A stretch of 64,000 nucleotides of DNA from Falsihalocynthiibacter arcticus (GCF_000812665.2 NZ_CP014327.1:4245501-4309500); one strand, 5' to 3'. Shown: positions 18,520 to 28,235, counted from the first letter of the stretch. Numbers and translations are program-made. The notes: generated by a model from the sequence alone, not told the origin.

Positions 18520-18837
18520 ATGGACGAAAACCAGACTACTGAAAAAAATCAACCTTTCAAATTAATCAATGTAGCAATGATCGCGTGTTGCGCTGTCATG
18601 CTAATCCCAATTGGCGGATATTTTTTGGCAGGTGGAACCCTGACGGGTCTTGGGTCAAATCTAATCGCTTTTGCGCCGATTATCCTGTGTGTTGGCGCGC
18701 ATATATTCATGCATAAAGTCATGGGCAAAAAGTGCCACGGCTCCAAAAAACAAAACGATGGAAAAGTGCAAACTCCAGCGATATTGCCCGTGGTCCAAAG
18801 CGCAGCAAGCCCCATTCCGCAAGTTACTCGGCGCTAA
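18520..18837 (+). CDS. small two-helix membrane protein, copper cluster
   Basis: 105 residues from ATG at 18520 (GAGG upstream). Two helices (about 20-42 and 50-70) are followed by HIFMHKVMGKKCHG and a hydrophilic tail. The M/H/C-rich turn after the second helix resembles small DUF2933-like proteins found beside copper and other metal resistance genes, but assignment is tentative. It is divergent from the cytochrome operon and preceded by the tandem repeat at 18441-18460. Confidence 0.6.
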   Translation: MDENQTTEKNQPFKLINVAMIACCAVMLIPIGGYFLAGGTLTGLGSNLIAFAPIILCVGAHIFMHKVMGKKCHGSKKQNDGKVQTPAILPVVQSAASPIPQVTRR

Positions 18838-18840
18838 ATT

Positions 18841-19215
18841 TTGCGTGGGATAGGCGTCGTTCGCACCGGTCTTACTGGCTTCCTTTTGGCAAGCTGCACG
18901 GCATCGGCAACCCAATGCCTCAAACCAAACGAAGGCGTGACGATACAGGCCCGAGTGGCTGCCAATACTCAGGCGCACCCGAAGCCCCAAATTCCATATT
19001 CACGTGCGAAAACGGACGCCAAGGTTTTGCACTCACAGACGTCACGCTTCCAGAAATCACACGCGACCGCTAACGAAACATCCACCATCCCAAACTTGCA
19101 AAACGCGTATCGCTCTATGGCTTACTCCATCAAATCAGACAGCGCCTTTTCAACGTTTTGTATCCTCGGATCGGTCGGAGATATTGCCATAAGCAACGCT
19201 TGTGCCCGCTCGTAA
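18841..19215 (+). other. doubtful reading frame, possible small lipoprotein remnant
   Basis: A TTG-started frame of 124 residues whose beginning looks like a lipoprotein signal (TGLTGFLLASC). The later part becomes low-complexity and overlaps the 3' end of ccmI by 94 bases. A second frame over 18930-19073 (FTCENGRQGFALTDVTLPE) looks more protein-like, so this could be a broken lipoprotein gene of about 75 residues. No ribosome site is visible. I include it only as a flag. Confidence 0.2.
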
Positions 19216-20294
19216 GCCGTTATAGCTTGCTCACGCTCATCAAGAACGGTGTAAGCATTCGCAAGGCGCAACCACCCTTCAAGATCATCTGGTTCGTCTT
19301 CCAAACGCGTGGCTAATCGGTTCACCATTGAGCGAATGAAATCGGTGCGATCCTCTTGGCTCATCTCGCTGGCCGCCGCAACGTCATCAGCCGTCGGCCC
19401 TACGTTTTCATCCGTCGCAAATTGCGCCATAGGGGCGTAATCCGCTAGAGAAATCAGGCGACGACCAAGCGGCCCACCAATAAAATTGGCTTGAGTGACA
19501 AATGCCTCCATCCAAGGTGCAAACCCATCTGACAAAGCGAGACGGGCCAGTAAAAGATCATGCGCGCCCGCCTCATCGCCGCTTTGCTCCATCGCGCGCG
19601 CCTTGTAAAAAGTGGCCGCCGGATTGCTTGGCTCCAAGGCAACAGCCCTCTCAATCGCAATGAGCGCCTTCGGAGTCACGACGCCCTGCTCAGCCGTTAT
19701 CATGGCTTCTGCAAGCATCGACCACGTCGCGGAGGTGGCGTCTTCCCGCTGCGCCACGGTTTCAAAAGCGGAGATAGCCTCCTCATAGCGCCCCATCCGG
19801 TAATAGGTTTGCGCCAAAAGCATCCAGCCCTGCGACGCGCCGCCTTCAGGGTCTGCTACCAATTCGGCCAGAAGCTTATCCGTTAGCTCAACAACACGCT
19901 TTTCTTCTTGGCGTTCCGTCTGGCGGTCGGCAAAAACGAGGCTGGAAATCTCTGGCGACCCTTTGATGCCATAGTAGGAAAATGCAATTATTGGAACGGC
20001 CAGAACCGCGACCCAAAGGAGAGTGCACCCTTCCCCACCCTTTTGACTAGGTGTCTCGTGTACTCTGCGTGCGGCCACCAAAATTCGGCGCTTAATTTCC
20101 TGACGAGCCCCCTGTGCCTCAACGTCTGAAATTAATCCGCGCGCAGAATCCCGGTCCACTTCTTCAAGCTGGTCCACCAAAACCGCGGGGGTCGCTTGGG
20201 CCTCGCTTATTGGGGACTTCCTGCCAAAAAACAGTGGCGTCAAAACCATGCCAATCGAAAGGAAAGACAGCAATATCATCAAAGTCCAAATCAT
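19122..20294 (-). CDS. ccmI: cytochrome c biogenesis protein CcmI
   Basis: 390 residues. The N-terminal pattern is typical of CcmI: one helix (MIWTLMILLSFLSIGMVLTP), a cytoplasmic leucine-zipper-like loop, then a second helix (TLLWVAVLAVPIIAFSYYG). A periplasmic TPR region follows (GWMLLAQTYYRMGRYEEAIS, later GWLRLANAYTVLDEREQAI). CcmI presents apocytochrome c to the CcmFH ligase. The ATG overlaps the repaired ccmH stop (ATGA), as usual in ccm operons. Confidence 0.88.
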   Translation of the reverse strand: MIWTLMILLSFLSIGMVLTPLFFGRKSPISEAQATPAVLVDQLEEVDRDSARGLISDVEAQGARQEIKRRILVAARRVHETPSQKGGEGCTLLWVAVLAVPIIAFSYYGIKGSPEISSLVFADRQTERQEEKRVVELTDKLLAELVADPEGGASQGWMLLAQTYYRMGRYEEAISAFETVAQREDATSATWSMLAEAMITAEQGVVTPKALIAIERAVALEPSNPAATFYKARAMEQSGDEAGAHDLLLARLALSDGFAPWMEAFVTQANFIGGPLGRRLISLADYAPMAQFATDENVGPTADDVAAASEMSQEDRTDFIRSMVNRLATRLEDEPDDLEGWLRLANAYTVLDEREQAITAYERAQALLMAISPTDPRIQNVEKALSDLME

Positions 20295-20760
20295 GTGTGT
20301 GGTCCTGTTTTTTGTTCATTGATGAAGGTTTCAATTTCTTGTTCTTCTGCGTCGCTCAGCCCCTTTGGTGGGGTTTGCCGCGACGTTCGTCGAAGGGTGA
20401 GCAACCCAATTGCCAGTGCCATTAAAAGCAAAAACGGGGGGCGAGCCAAAGGGCATAGGTCCTTGGTTTAAAGGGCGGTTTCAACAACACGTAATCGCCA
20501 TACCGCACCTGAATGAAAGCGATGGCTTGGGCGTTGCTGTCGCCTGCAACCAGCCTTTCACGCACGAGCAAGCGCAAATCACGCGCCACACCAGCGTTTG
20601 AGCTGTCGATATCTTGGTTCAGGCACACCACACAGCGCAATTCCCTTGAAACGTCGCGGGCGCGGGCTTCCATCACTGGGTCTGCCAGCATTTCATCCGG
20701 CTCGACCCCAAGGGCCGCAAACGGCGAGAGGAAAAAGACCACCACAAGAAGTCGTAGCAT
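20291..20760 (-). CDS. ccmH: cytochrome c maturation thioreductase CcmH, frameshifted at a G6 run
   Basis: Signal peptide MLRLLVVVFFLSPFAALG, then the CcmH signature RELRCVVCLNQDIDSSNA with the CxxC pair that handles apocytochrome thiols. The frame breaks at WLAP. One base added to the G6 run at 20436-20441 continues it through the expected second helix (FLLLMALAIGLLTLRR) to 20291, giving 156 residues, the normal length for the short CcmH. Its restored stop overlaps the ccmI start, strong evidence that the repair is correct. It also overlaps ccmG (TGATG). Confidence 0.85.
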
Positions 20761-21323
20761 CAGCTTTCCTCCGATTTAAGAGCGCCAGCCTGAATGAGTG
20801 CCGCGCGAAACTCTGCCGTGGCCTCTTCACCAACCACGGGTCCAACAAACCGGAAAACCACAGTGCCATCACGCGCAATTATAAAGGTTTCCGGCACCCC
20901 TGAAATCCCCCATTCAATCCCAGCGCGGCCAGAAACATCCGACCCGATTCGCGTGTAAGGATTGCCAAGATTATTCAGCCAGCGCGCCGCGTCTTTGGGT
21001 TTGTCTTTGTAGTTGATGCCATACAAACGCATCCCATCCTTTTGCGCCAATTTCGACAGAACCGCATGTTCCGCGCGACAGGGTACGCACCAAGATGCAA
21101 AGACATTGACCACAACAGGCGTGTCTGAGTTTACGAGATTTGCGCGTGCCAATCCGGGCACATCGACGCCTTCAATTGGCGACAAATCAAAATCCGGCGC
21201 GGGTTGGGAAATGAGCACGGTAGGCACCTCATTTGGATCACGGTCTGGGTTTAGCCCCCAAAGGAAGAACCCACCAACGACTAGCGCGATGAAAAATGGC
21301 GTGAAGGCAATCAATCGTTTCAT
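20760..21323 (-). CDS. ccmG: thiol:disulfide interchange protein CcmG/DsbE
   Basis: 187 residues, N-terminal anchor MKRLIAFTPFFIALVVGGFF, then a thioredoxin fold with VFASWCVPCRAE (WCVPC active site at about residue 82-86) and GVPETF, the family's cis-Pro signature. CcmG reduces the disulfide in CcmH or apocytochrome c so that heme can be attached. It lies between ccmF and ccmH in the conserved order, with near-zero spacing. Confidence 0.93.
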   Translation of the reverse strand: MKRLIAFTPFFIALVVGGFFLWGLNPDRDPNEVPTVLISQPAPDFDLSPIEGVDVPGLARANLVNSDTPVVVNVFASWCVPCRAEHAVLSKLAQKDGMRLYGINYKDKPKDAARWLNNLGNPYTRIGSDVSGRAGIEWGISGVPETFIIARDGTVVFRFVGPVVGEEATAEFRAALIQAGALKSEES

Positions 21324-21325
21324 GG

Positions 21326-23326
21326 TTACTCCGCTGGGGCTGTTGCGACTGGAAGGGTTTTACGCGACCTAGGGGCCCCCACACGCAGGCGCCGATCAGA
21401 CAAGGAAAAGCCGCCTCCAAGGATGAGGAATCCCATACCTATCCAGATAAAATTCACCAGGGGTTCATAGAGAATACGCAATGTCAGCGCGCCACTCTGT
21501 TCCGACGTCTCGGAGAGGGGGGTCGAAATTGAAGCATAAAGATCACCCGCAAGAGTCGAGCGTATTGCGCTTTCCGTCGTGGTGCTTTGCGCCACTGGGT
21601 AGCTACGCCGCTCAGGGTAAAGAATGGTAATTGGCTTGCCACCACGTTCCACCACGAGAGTACCGCGATCCGCGACGTAATTGGGTCCACGGACCCGTTC
21701 CATACCCTCAAATGTCACATCAAATCCCGCAATCTCAATGGTCGTTCCAGGGGTAACAAAGACGATTTCTTCTACTTTCCACGCGCTAGACCCAATGAAG
21801 CCAAACATCGCAATCGCGAGTCCCGTATGGGCAAGCGTCATTCCATGTGCAGCCCGTGGTAAATTGCGCGCGCGGTGCAGAGACTCCGCGAAAGATACGT
21901 CAAAGAGGCGGATGCGCGTGCCCCATTCGCGTAGGGTCGCCAAGAACAGCCAAATTGCCAAAAGGATCGACAAATAGGCCAAAACTGGTCCGCCGTTTTG
22001 CAAATACCAGAGCGTGAGCGTGGCAAGAACCGAGAGCACTGCCACAAAACGCAAACGTTGTAGAATGCCCACTAAGTCCGCGCGTTTCCATGAGAGATAG
22101 GGCCCGAGAGCCATTACAAAAACCAGCAACAGCATCATAGGCACAACGGACGCATTGAAAAACGGCGGTCCGACAGAGATTTTCTCATCTGTCACCGCTT
22201 CGAGAAATAGAGGGTAAAGTGTGCCAAACAGAATTGCTCCAGTGGCCGCACCAAGGATGATACTGTTGAGCAATAGCCCCGCTTCGCGGCTCACGGGTTT
22301 AAACAATCCACCCGGTTCCATCAGTGGCGCACGCCACGCAAACAGGGCCAAGGAGCCGCCAATTGAAAGCGCCAGCAGAAATAAAATATACATCCCTCGT
22401 TCGGGATCGACGGCGAAAGCATGTACCGATGTCAAAAGCCCCGACCGCACGACGAATGTGCCCAAAAGCGAGAAGGAAAAGGCCAGAATTGCGAGTAGAA
22501 TGGTCCAACTTTTGAAGGCGTCCCGCTTTTCGGTGACGATGGCCGAATGCAATAACGCGGTGCCCAACAGCCACGGCATGAAGCTAACATTTTCAACTGG
22601 ATCCCAGAACCACCAGCCACCCCAACCGAGTTCATAGTAGGCCCACCATGAGCCCAAAGTGATCCCTGCGGTCAAACACATCCACGCGGCCAAAGTCCAT
22701 GGGCGGACCCATCGCGCCCAAGCCGCGTCAACGCGTCCCTCGAGCAGGGCCGCAACGGCAAACGAAAAGACAATAGAGAAGCCAACATAGCCCAAGTAAA
22801 GCAATGGCGGATGCAACGCGAGGCCTACATCTTGAAGCAGCGGGTTAAGGTCATTCCCATCCAAAGGTGGTGGGAAAAGGCGGTCGAAGGGGTTTGAGGT
22901 CAGCAACATAAACGAGAGGAACCCCGTGCTGATCCAAGCCTGCACCGCCAGTGTCCGCGCTTTGAGCGGCTCTGGGATATTGCTGCCAAAGAGCGAAACG
23001 CCGGCGCCAAAAACGGAGAGGATCAAGACCCACAGCAAAAGAGACCCTTCGTGACTGCCCCATGTCCCCGCAATTTTAAACAGCATCGGTTTGAGCGAAT
23101 GAGAATTTTCGACCACGTTTAAAACCGTAAAATCACTGGTTACAAAACTGCGCATTAAGGCGGCAAAGGCAATGCCAATAAAGCTGAGTTGCCCAAGCGA
23201 TGTAGCCCGCGCGGATTGCATCCAAAGGAGCTTTTCACGATTGGCCCCAAGGATTGGGAGCACACTTTGAACAAGCGCGAGGGCGAAGGCGAGTGCCAAA
23301 GCGAAGTGGCCGATCTCGGGTATCAT
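21326..23326 (-). CDS. ccmF: heme lyase subunit CcmF
   Basis: 666 residues and about fifteen membrane helices. The WWD heme-handling domain is visible as GGWWFWDPVENVSFMPWL at about residue 235-252, and the flanking periplasmic loops carry conserved His (HPPLLYLGYVG and similar). CcmF with CcmH ligates heme to the CxxCH motif. The genes ccmA-E are not in the window, so this is a partial set: either a split housekeeping cluster or a second copy serving the adjacent cytochromes. Confidence 0.95.
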   Translation of the reverse strand: MIPEIGHFALALAFALALVQSVLPILGANREKLLWMQSARATSLGQLSFIGIAFAALMRSFVTSDFTVLNVVENSHSLKPMLFKIAGTWGSHEGSLLLWVLILSVFGAGVSLFGSNIPEPLKARTLAVQAWISTGFLSFMLLTSNPFDRLFPPPLDGNDLNPLLQDVGLALHPPLLYLGYVGFSIVFSFAVAALLEGRVDAAWARWVRPWTLAAWMCLTAGITLGSWWAYYELGWGGWWFWDPVENVSFMPWLLGTALLHSAIVTEKRDAFKSWTILLAILAFSFSLLGTFVVRSGLLTSVHAFAVDPERGMYILFLLALSIGGSLALFAWRAPLMEPGGLFKPVSREAGLLLNSIILGAATGAILFGTLYPLFLEAVTDEKISVGPPFFNASVVPMMLLLVFVMALGPYLSWKRADLVGILQRLRFVAVLSVLATLTLWYLQNGGPVLAYLSILLAIWLFLATLREWGTRIRLFDVSFAESLHRARNLPRAAHGMTLAHTGLAIAMFGFIGSSAWKVEEIVFVTPGTTIEIAGFDVTFEGMERVRGPNYVADRGTLVVERGGKPITILYPERRSYPVAQSTTTESAIRSTLAGDLYASISTPLSETSEQSGALTLRILYEPLVNFIWIGMGFLILGGGFSLSDRRLRVGAPRSRKTLPVATAPAE

Positions 23327-23419
23327 AAGATAATCCAGTCAGTTGGGTGGCTTCAGATGCCCTTCCTCATGTGAGGGTAAGGGAGGTGAAAATCGTCAAG
23401 TACTACGGTCAATTTTGCC

Positions 23420-24810
23420 TTATGCTGTGGTGCTATTGGCGAGCGGGATTGTGATTGTGGCGCGCAACCCGATCTCTTCGCGGTTTGACAGAGATATATC
23501 GCCACCGTGTGCGCCAATGATTGTGCGCGCAATCGACAGTCCGAGCCCATGCCCGCCGGTTTCTAACGACCGTGACTGCTCAAGCCGGAAAAAAGGATCG
23601 AACACACGCTCAAGTTCCGTGGCAGGGATTCCAGGGCCGTCATCCTCCACGGTTATGACAAATTCGTCTTTTGAAACCGTGTGATACACCCGCGTGTTCC
23701 CCCCATAACGTTCGGCATTTTCGATGACATTTCTAAGGGCGCGGCGCATTGCATTAGGGCGCAGGCGCACGTCGATTGTTGGGCCGTCCGCAAGCTCGAA
23801 TGGAGTGTGCATGTCTGTTTGAAGGGATTGAAGGAAGGTTTTCAGATCAACGACTTCTGGCTCCTCCCCCCCGTCAACCCGCGTGCAAAGGTTAGGGTTG
23901 CCTCAACCATCGACTGCATTTCTTCGACCGATGCAACCAAACTGTCACGCGTTTCCTCGTCATCCACCATCTCGGCGCGGACACGCAGGGCCGTAAGCGG
24001 AGAGCGGAGGTCGTGACCGAGGGCTGCCAACAACCGCGTGCGGTCGGCCACAAATCGCGTGAGGCGACCCTGCATCCGATTAAAAGTAGAGGTAAGATCG
24101 CGCACCTCGGCGGGTCCAACCATAGATAAATCAGCGACATCCTCACCGCGACCCAGACGATCCGCCGCCTGTACCAAACCTCGCAACGGGCCCGTAAGGC
24201 GGGTCATCAAAAACCAAAAAACGACACCCAAAATTGCGGCGGCAGACAGGGCGAAGGTAAGCATGGAATAGATTGGCCATTGTATGGGGGGCCGTTCAAA
24301 ACGCGTGCTCACGTTAAGCCAATCCCCGCCCGTAATGCCAATGGACAGGTTCATTTCAACCGCCGACAACTCGCCGCGCATCATGGCAACATGCATTTGG
24401 GCCATTTCCTGCGAAAGGTGTGGAAGCGGTAAAATCTGCCCCTCAATTTCGTGCAGCTCGACGCGAATATCGCGACTAAAACTGTCGTCTAACAACGCCC
24501 GAATGCGCCCCTCAACTAAGCCACTGTCAGAATGGTCCGCGTGTTGAACAATGGGCCGAGACGCCAATTCAAACCGCACCAAGGGGGAGTTGGACGCGCG
24601 CAAAATCGAGACGTGAAGCTCTGAAGGAGCCTCTTCAATTAGGCGCGCAACATTCGCCGCACGACCGGCAGCCTCAAACCCCAATGCAGCGCGAACCGCG
24701 AGGCTGCGTTCGTCAGCAAACAACCAAAGGCTAATAAATTGGGCTACCAACAAGGCTGCCATGACCAGAAGAACGAGCTGCACACGCAACGTACGTAAAA
24801 GCCCCATCAT
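23420..24810 (-). CDS. sensor histidine kinase, frameshifted at a C7 run
   Basis: The ATG at 24810 overlaps the response-regulator stop (ATGA). A first helix (about 10-28), a periplasmic sensor, a second helix and a HAMP linker (GLVQAADRLGRGEDVADLS) are followed by HisKA with LAALGHDLRSPLT (His phosphorylation site). The frame breaks after FARGLTGG. One base added to the C7 run at 23866-23872 restores EEPEVVDLKTFL and the ATPase domain (NVIENAERYG, DDGPGIP, GGHGLGLSIAR), giving 463 residues. It is probably a periplasmic metal or redox sensor for the copper block, inferred from position. Confidence 0.83.
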
Positions 24811-25532
24811 CCGCCAAAAACCTCAACATCAACCGACAGGCAGTATCCACCATTGCGAATGGTCCTGATGATTTTAGGGCGCAGGACGTCTATTTCAATT
24901 TTGCGCCGCAATCGACTGATTTGGTTGTCAATTGTACGATCAAGGGGCCCTCCAGACCGGCCCGCCGCTAAGTCCAAAAGCTGATCCCGACTCAGAACAA
25001 CGCGGGGGCGTTCGAGCAGCACGACCAGCAATTTGAAATCCGCGCTTGTTAGGGCAATTTCTTCCTGACCTTCGCTCAACAAAACCTGCCGGTCGGCATC
25101 CAGAACTAAGTGTGCAAAACGTATTTTCTTACTCGCAAAATCACCAATCACCCTCTCGGGTTGTGCCGCACGACGCAGCACAGCTTTAATACGTGCCAGA
25201 AGTTCGCGCGGGTTAAACGGCTTAGAAATATAGTCGTCTGCACCGATTTCGAGGCCGACAATACGGTCCGTATCGTCGCCCAACGCCGTCAACAAAATGA
25301 TGGGTATTTTTTGCTCTCCAGAAAGGCGCTGACAGACCGATAGACCGCTTTCGCCAGGCATCATGACATCCAAAACGATAAGGTCAAAATGCCCCATCGC
25401 CAGCTTGGAATCCATGTCCTTTGCATCCTTAGCTGGGGTGGCCCGCAGTCCATTTTTAATCAAAAAACGGGTCACGCTTTCACGGATTTGCAGGTGGTCG
25501 TCTACGACGAGAATATGTGGCGGGTTCATCAT
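24807..25532 (-). CDS. OmpR-family response regulator
   Basis: 241 residues. Receiver domain with VVDDH near the start, phospho-acceptor D55 in LIVLDVMMPG and the conserved Lys in YISKPFNPREL. A winged-helix DNA-binding domain follows (ALTSADFKLLVVLLERP, then a C-terminal RTIRNGGYCLSVDVE). It is paired with the overlapping histidine kinase. It is divergent from the EF-hand operon. The motif shared by this intergenic region and the cytochrome operon promoter is a candidate binding site. Confidence 0.92.
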   Translation of the reverse strand: MMNPPHILVVDDHLQIRESVTRFLIKNGLRATPAKDAKDMDSKLAMGHFDLIVLDVMMPGESGLSVCQRLSGEQKIPIILLTALGDDTDRIVGLEIGADDYISKPFNPRELLARIKAVLRRAAQPERVIGDFASKKIRFAHLVLDADRQVLLSEGQEEIALTSADFKLLVVLLERPRVVLSRDQLLDLAAGRSGGPLDRTIDNQISRLRRKIEIDVLRPKIIRTIRNGGYCLSVDVEVFGG

Positions 25533-25584
25533 GTTCTCTTTCTAAATCAAATATATCCGTCGGGTCAGGCTCATTTTTGTCGCC

Positions 25585-25628
25585 AATTGTATCAGCCATC
25601 CTCCATTGCGACAGATGGATACAAATCC
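25585..25628. promoter_or_regulatory. inverted pair of TTGTATC-type sites, candidate operator
   Basis: The plus strand has ATTGTATCAGCCATC (25586-25600). The minus strand, read from 25626, has ATTTGTATCCATC. The two are thus inverted copies of a similar motif in the divergent gap between the response regulator and EF-hand genes. The second contains the 11-mer also present at 18441-18451. Autoregulation by the encoded response regulator is inferred. Confidence 0.45.
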
Positions 25629-25699
25629 AAGCGTGCGCTGGCTTTGGTTTCTGTCATTTCTTGTCAGTGTAAAGCGGAAATAATTTTGGAGAGACAACA

Positions 25700-26269
25700 A
25701 TGTCAAATACCCTCAAAACAGCAATATCTTTTGTCCTATTCACCGCAGTTAGCACCACCGCCTTTGCGGATGCAGGACATCATGACGGCGAAAAACCCAA
25801 AGGCGCACCACAAGCGTTCAATGGTATGATGGGCGGGAATGGAAACATGGGAATGATGAGGGGTGGCCATCATGAAGACATGGCGGGAAGCATGGGCATG
25901 ATGATGCAAATGCACTCACGTATGATGAACCAGAATATGATGGCGTTGATGCAGGGCGTGATGATGGAGGGCATTGAGGCAGACGCCGATGGCGACGGAA
26001 CTGTTTCAGACGAAGAAGCGCATGGAATGTTGCAATCGATGCACGCAAATTCGGATGCGAATGACGACGGGACTCTTTCAATCGACGAATTTGAAGTGCT
26101 TCACAGCATGATGGTGCGCGCGCAAATGGTTGATAGGTTTCAAGACCTCGATGCAGATGGGGATGGCATGGTAACAATGGGCGAAATGACCGCACCTGCC
26201 GACCAAATGGACATGCCGATGCGAGGAAACGGTGGTATGGGTGAAGAGTCTGGTCCGTCCGACAACTAG
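25700..26269 (+). CDS. secreted Met/His-rich EF-hand protein
   Basis: 189 residues with signal peptide MSNTLKTAISFVLFTAVSTTAFA and GGAGAG-type ribosome site upstream. Residues about 40-95 are very rich in Met, Gly and His (MMGGNGNMGMM, GGHHEDM), a pattern that binds Cu(I). Three EF-hand loops follow: DADGDGTVSDEE, DANDDGTLSIDE and DADGDGMVTMGE. It could bind copper through the Met/His region and calcium through the loops, acting as a periplasmic buffer. First gene of the plus-strand operon with rhodanese, multicopper oxidase and TVP38 genes. Confidence 0.82.
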   Translation: MSNTLKTAISFVLFTAVSTTAFADAGHHDGEKPKGAPQAFNGMMGGNGNMGMMRGGHHEDMAGSMGMMMQMHSRMMNQNMMALMQGVMMEGIEADADGDGTVSDEEAHGMLQSMHANSDANDDGTLSIDEFEVLHSMMVRAQMVDRFQDLDADGDGMVTMGEMTAPADQMDMPMRGNGGMGEESGPSDN

Positions 26270-26306
26270 GCGACCACGCTCAGCACAATCGAAAGGAAAC
26301 CCCTTT

Positions 26307-26774
26307 ATGCAACTGAACCGTAGAACATTGCTCGGCTTCATCGCAGCTCTCCCCGCAGCAACTTTCGCCCCGATTACTTTCGCCCAAAACCGTGAGGTTT
26401 GGTCGGTGAGTGAGGCCTATGAGGCCCTGCAACTGGATGAAATTCTTCTGTTGGATATCCGCTCGCCTCAGGAATGGGCCGAGACAGGCGTGGCACAGGG
26501 TGCGTGGCCTGTGAGCCTGCATGAGGAAGGGTTTTCGGAGCGACTTATGGCGGCGCGAACGCTTGCCCAAGACCGGCCCGTTGCGCTGATCTGTGCGACG
26601 GGGGGACGCTCAGGGGCCGTTTATAAGAACCTGAAAGCGGCTGGATACGAAAATTTCATTGATGTTTCCGAAGGAATGCATGGTTCAAGTGCCGGCGCCG
26701 GATGGATCAATACGGGTCTGCCAATTGTGACGATTGAAGAGGCGCAGGCCGCCCTTCCCGACGATCTGCTCTAA
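26307..26774 (+). CDS. exported rhodanese-like protein
   Basis: 155 residues from ATG at 26307 (AAAGGAAA upstream). MQLNRRTLLGFIAALPAATFA looks like a Tat signal. One rhodanese domain follows with ILLLDIRSPQEW and the active-site loop CATGGRSG (Cys nucleophile). Such periplasmic rhodaneses may move sulfane sulfur or simply serve in copper tolerance. The role here is unknown. Spacing of 37 bases from the EF-hand gene and 21 bases to the oxidase gene indicates an operon. Confidence 0.87.
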   Translation: MQLNRRTLLGFIAALPAATFAPITFAQNREVWSVSEAYEALQLDEILLLDIRSPQEWAETGVAQGAWPVSLHEEGFSERLMAARTLAQDRPVALICATGGRSGAVYKNLKAAGYENFIDVSEGMHGSSAGAGWINTGLPIVTIEEAQAALPDDLL

Positions 26775-26795
26775 AACACTAAACGGAGATACAAA

Positions 26796-28235
26796 TTGAA
26801 ACGTCGAACCCTTCTAGGCGGTATCGCAGCAAGCACCGCAGTTGTGGGCTTTCCGAATTTATCCATTAGTCAGGAAGCTCCCAAACGTCTCGTCATGCCC
26901 CCACTTATGGATGCAACGACGACAAGACGGGTTCGGTTGGAGGCGCAAAAGGGGCGAACTTTGTTTAAAGGTTCGTCCCGCGCTGACACATGGGGATTTA
27001 ACCAACCCTTCCTTGGACCGACCCTGCGTATGGCGACAGGGCAAACAACGGTCACAGAGGTTACAAACAGTTTGAATGAGCCGATTTCGGTGCATTGGCA
27101 TGGGCTTCTCGTGCCCGGGAGCGTCGATGGGGGGCCTCATCAACCCATCGCACCGCAGGCAACGTGGACACCAGAAATCTCCCTGACCCAACCCACCGCC
27201 ACAGCTTGGTATCACTCCCACATTCATGGTGCGACGGCCAAACAGGTTCAGATGGGATTGGCAGGCGTGTTGCAAATCTCGGACGGCCAAGATGACGCCC
27301 GAGAACTCCCGTCAACTTACGGGGTGGATGACCTGACTCTCGTAATTCAGGATCGCCGTTTTTCGCACAATGGCCAAATGGATTTGTCCATCGGGATGGC
27401 CGAACAGATGACCGGTTTTCTTGGGGATACGATGTTGATCAACGGACAAATCGGCGCGACTGCGGTTGTGCCGCGCGGAGTGGTGCGCCTGCGACTTTTG
27501 AACGGATCGAACGCTCGGATTTATACGCTGGCCTTATCCGACAATCGGCCGATGCATCTCGTTGCGACAGATAGTGGGCTCCTAGATCAACCCATCGCCC
27601 TCACGAGCCTCAGGATTGCACCGGGGGAACGGTATGAAGTGTTGGTTGATTTTTCCAACGAACGCACGGTGACACTCCTTTCGGCGCAAAATCCGAACAC
27701 GGGCATGATGGGGGGTGGGAACCAAAGCAATGGCAGCTTCCCTGTGTTTCCTTTTAGCGTCGATGCATCCCTTCCTACACGGATAACGCGCCTTCCCACG
27801 GCCCTTGGTGGTAGCCGCCCAACCGCCGATGCCTCCAACGCGAAATGGCGTCGCTTTTCCCTCGATATGTCGATGGGCATGGGTATGATGTTTCGCCAAT
27901 CGGACCGGCGCTTTTCCATCAACGGGGCACCGTTTGACATGAAGCGCATCGATTTCAACGTCGACCTTGGCGCAGTGGAACGTTGGACAATTTCAGCCGA
28001 CACGATGATGCACCCGTTTCACGTTCACGGAGCCATGTTTCAAGTCCTCACGGAAAACGGTCAGCCGCCTCAACCTCAAAACACTGGATGGAAAGACACA
28101 GTTTTGGTCAACGGGTCTGTCGATCTCTTGATCAGGTTTGATCACCCTGCCTCAGAAAAAACCCCATTTATGTATCACTGCCACATCCTCGAACATGAAG
28201 ATGGTGGAATGATGGGACAATTCACAGTTGGTTGA
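26796..28235 (+). CDS. multicopper oxidase, CueO-like
   Basis: 479 residues with a TTG start at 26796, supported by GGAG seven bases upstream. The N-terminus MKRRTLLGGIAASTAVVGFP is a Tat-type signal. Copper motifs HWHG, WYHSHIHG, HPFHVHG and YHCHILEHEDGGMM are complete. A Met-rich stretch (DMSMGMGMMF, about residue 357-366) before the last domain resembles the CueO methionine region that binds Cu(I). It would oxidise Cu(I) to less toxic Cu(II) in the periplasm. It is a second, distinct oxidase from that at 14424-15824. Confidence 0.92.
   Translation: MKRRTLLGGIAASTAVVGFPNLSISQEAPKRLVMPPLMDATTTRRVRLEAQKGRTLFKGSSRADTWGFNQPFLGPTLRMATGQTTVTEVTNSLNEPISVHWHGLLVPGSVDGGPHQPIAPQATWTPEISLTQPTATAWYHSHIHGATAKQVQMGLAGVLQISDGQDDARELPSTYGVDDLTLVIQDRRFSHNGQMDLSIGMAEQMTGFLGDTMLINGQIGATAVVPRGVVRLRLLNGSNARIYTLALSDNRPMHLVATDSGLLDQPIALTSLRIAPGERYEVLVDFSNERTVTLLSAQNPNTGMMGGGNQSNGSFPVFPFSVDASLPTRITRLPTALGGSRPTADASNAKWRRFSLDMSMGMGMMFRQSDRRFSINGAPFDMKRIDFNVDLGAVERWTISADTMMHPFHVHGAMFQVLTENGQPPQPQNTGWKDTVLVNGSVDLLIRFDHPASEKTPFMYHCHILEHEDGGMMGQFTVG

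Noticed and set aside
23420-23812. Separate stand-alone ATPase-domain protein
   Set aside because: One added base joins it to the upstream kinase half with no gap, so it is a frameshifted part of that gene.
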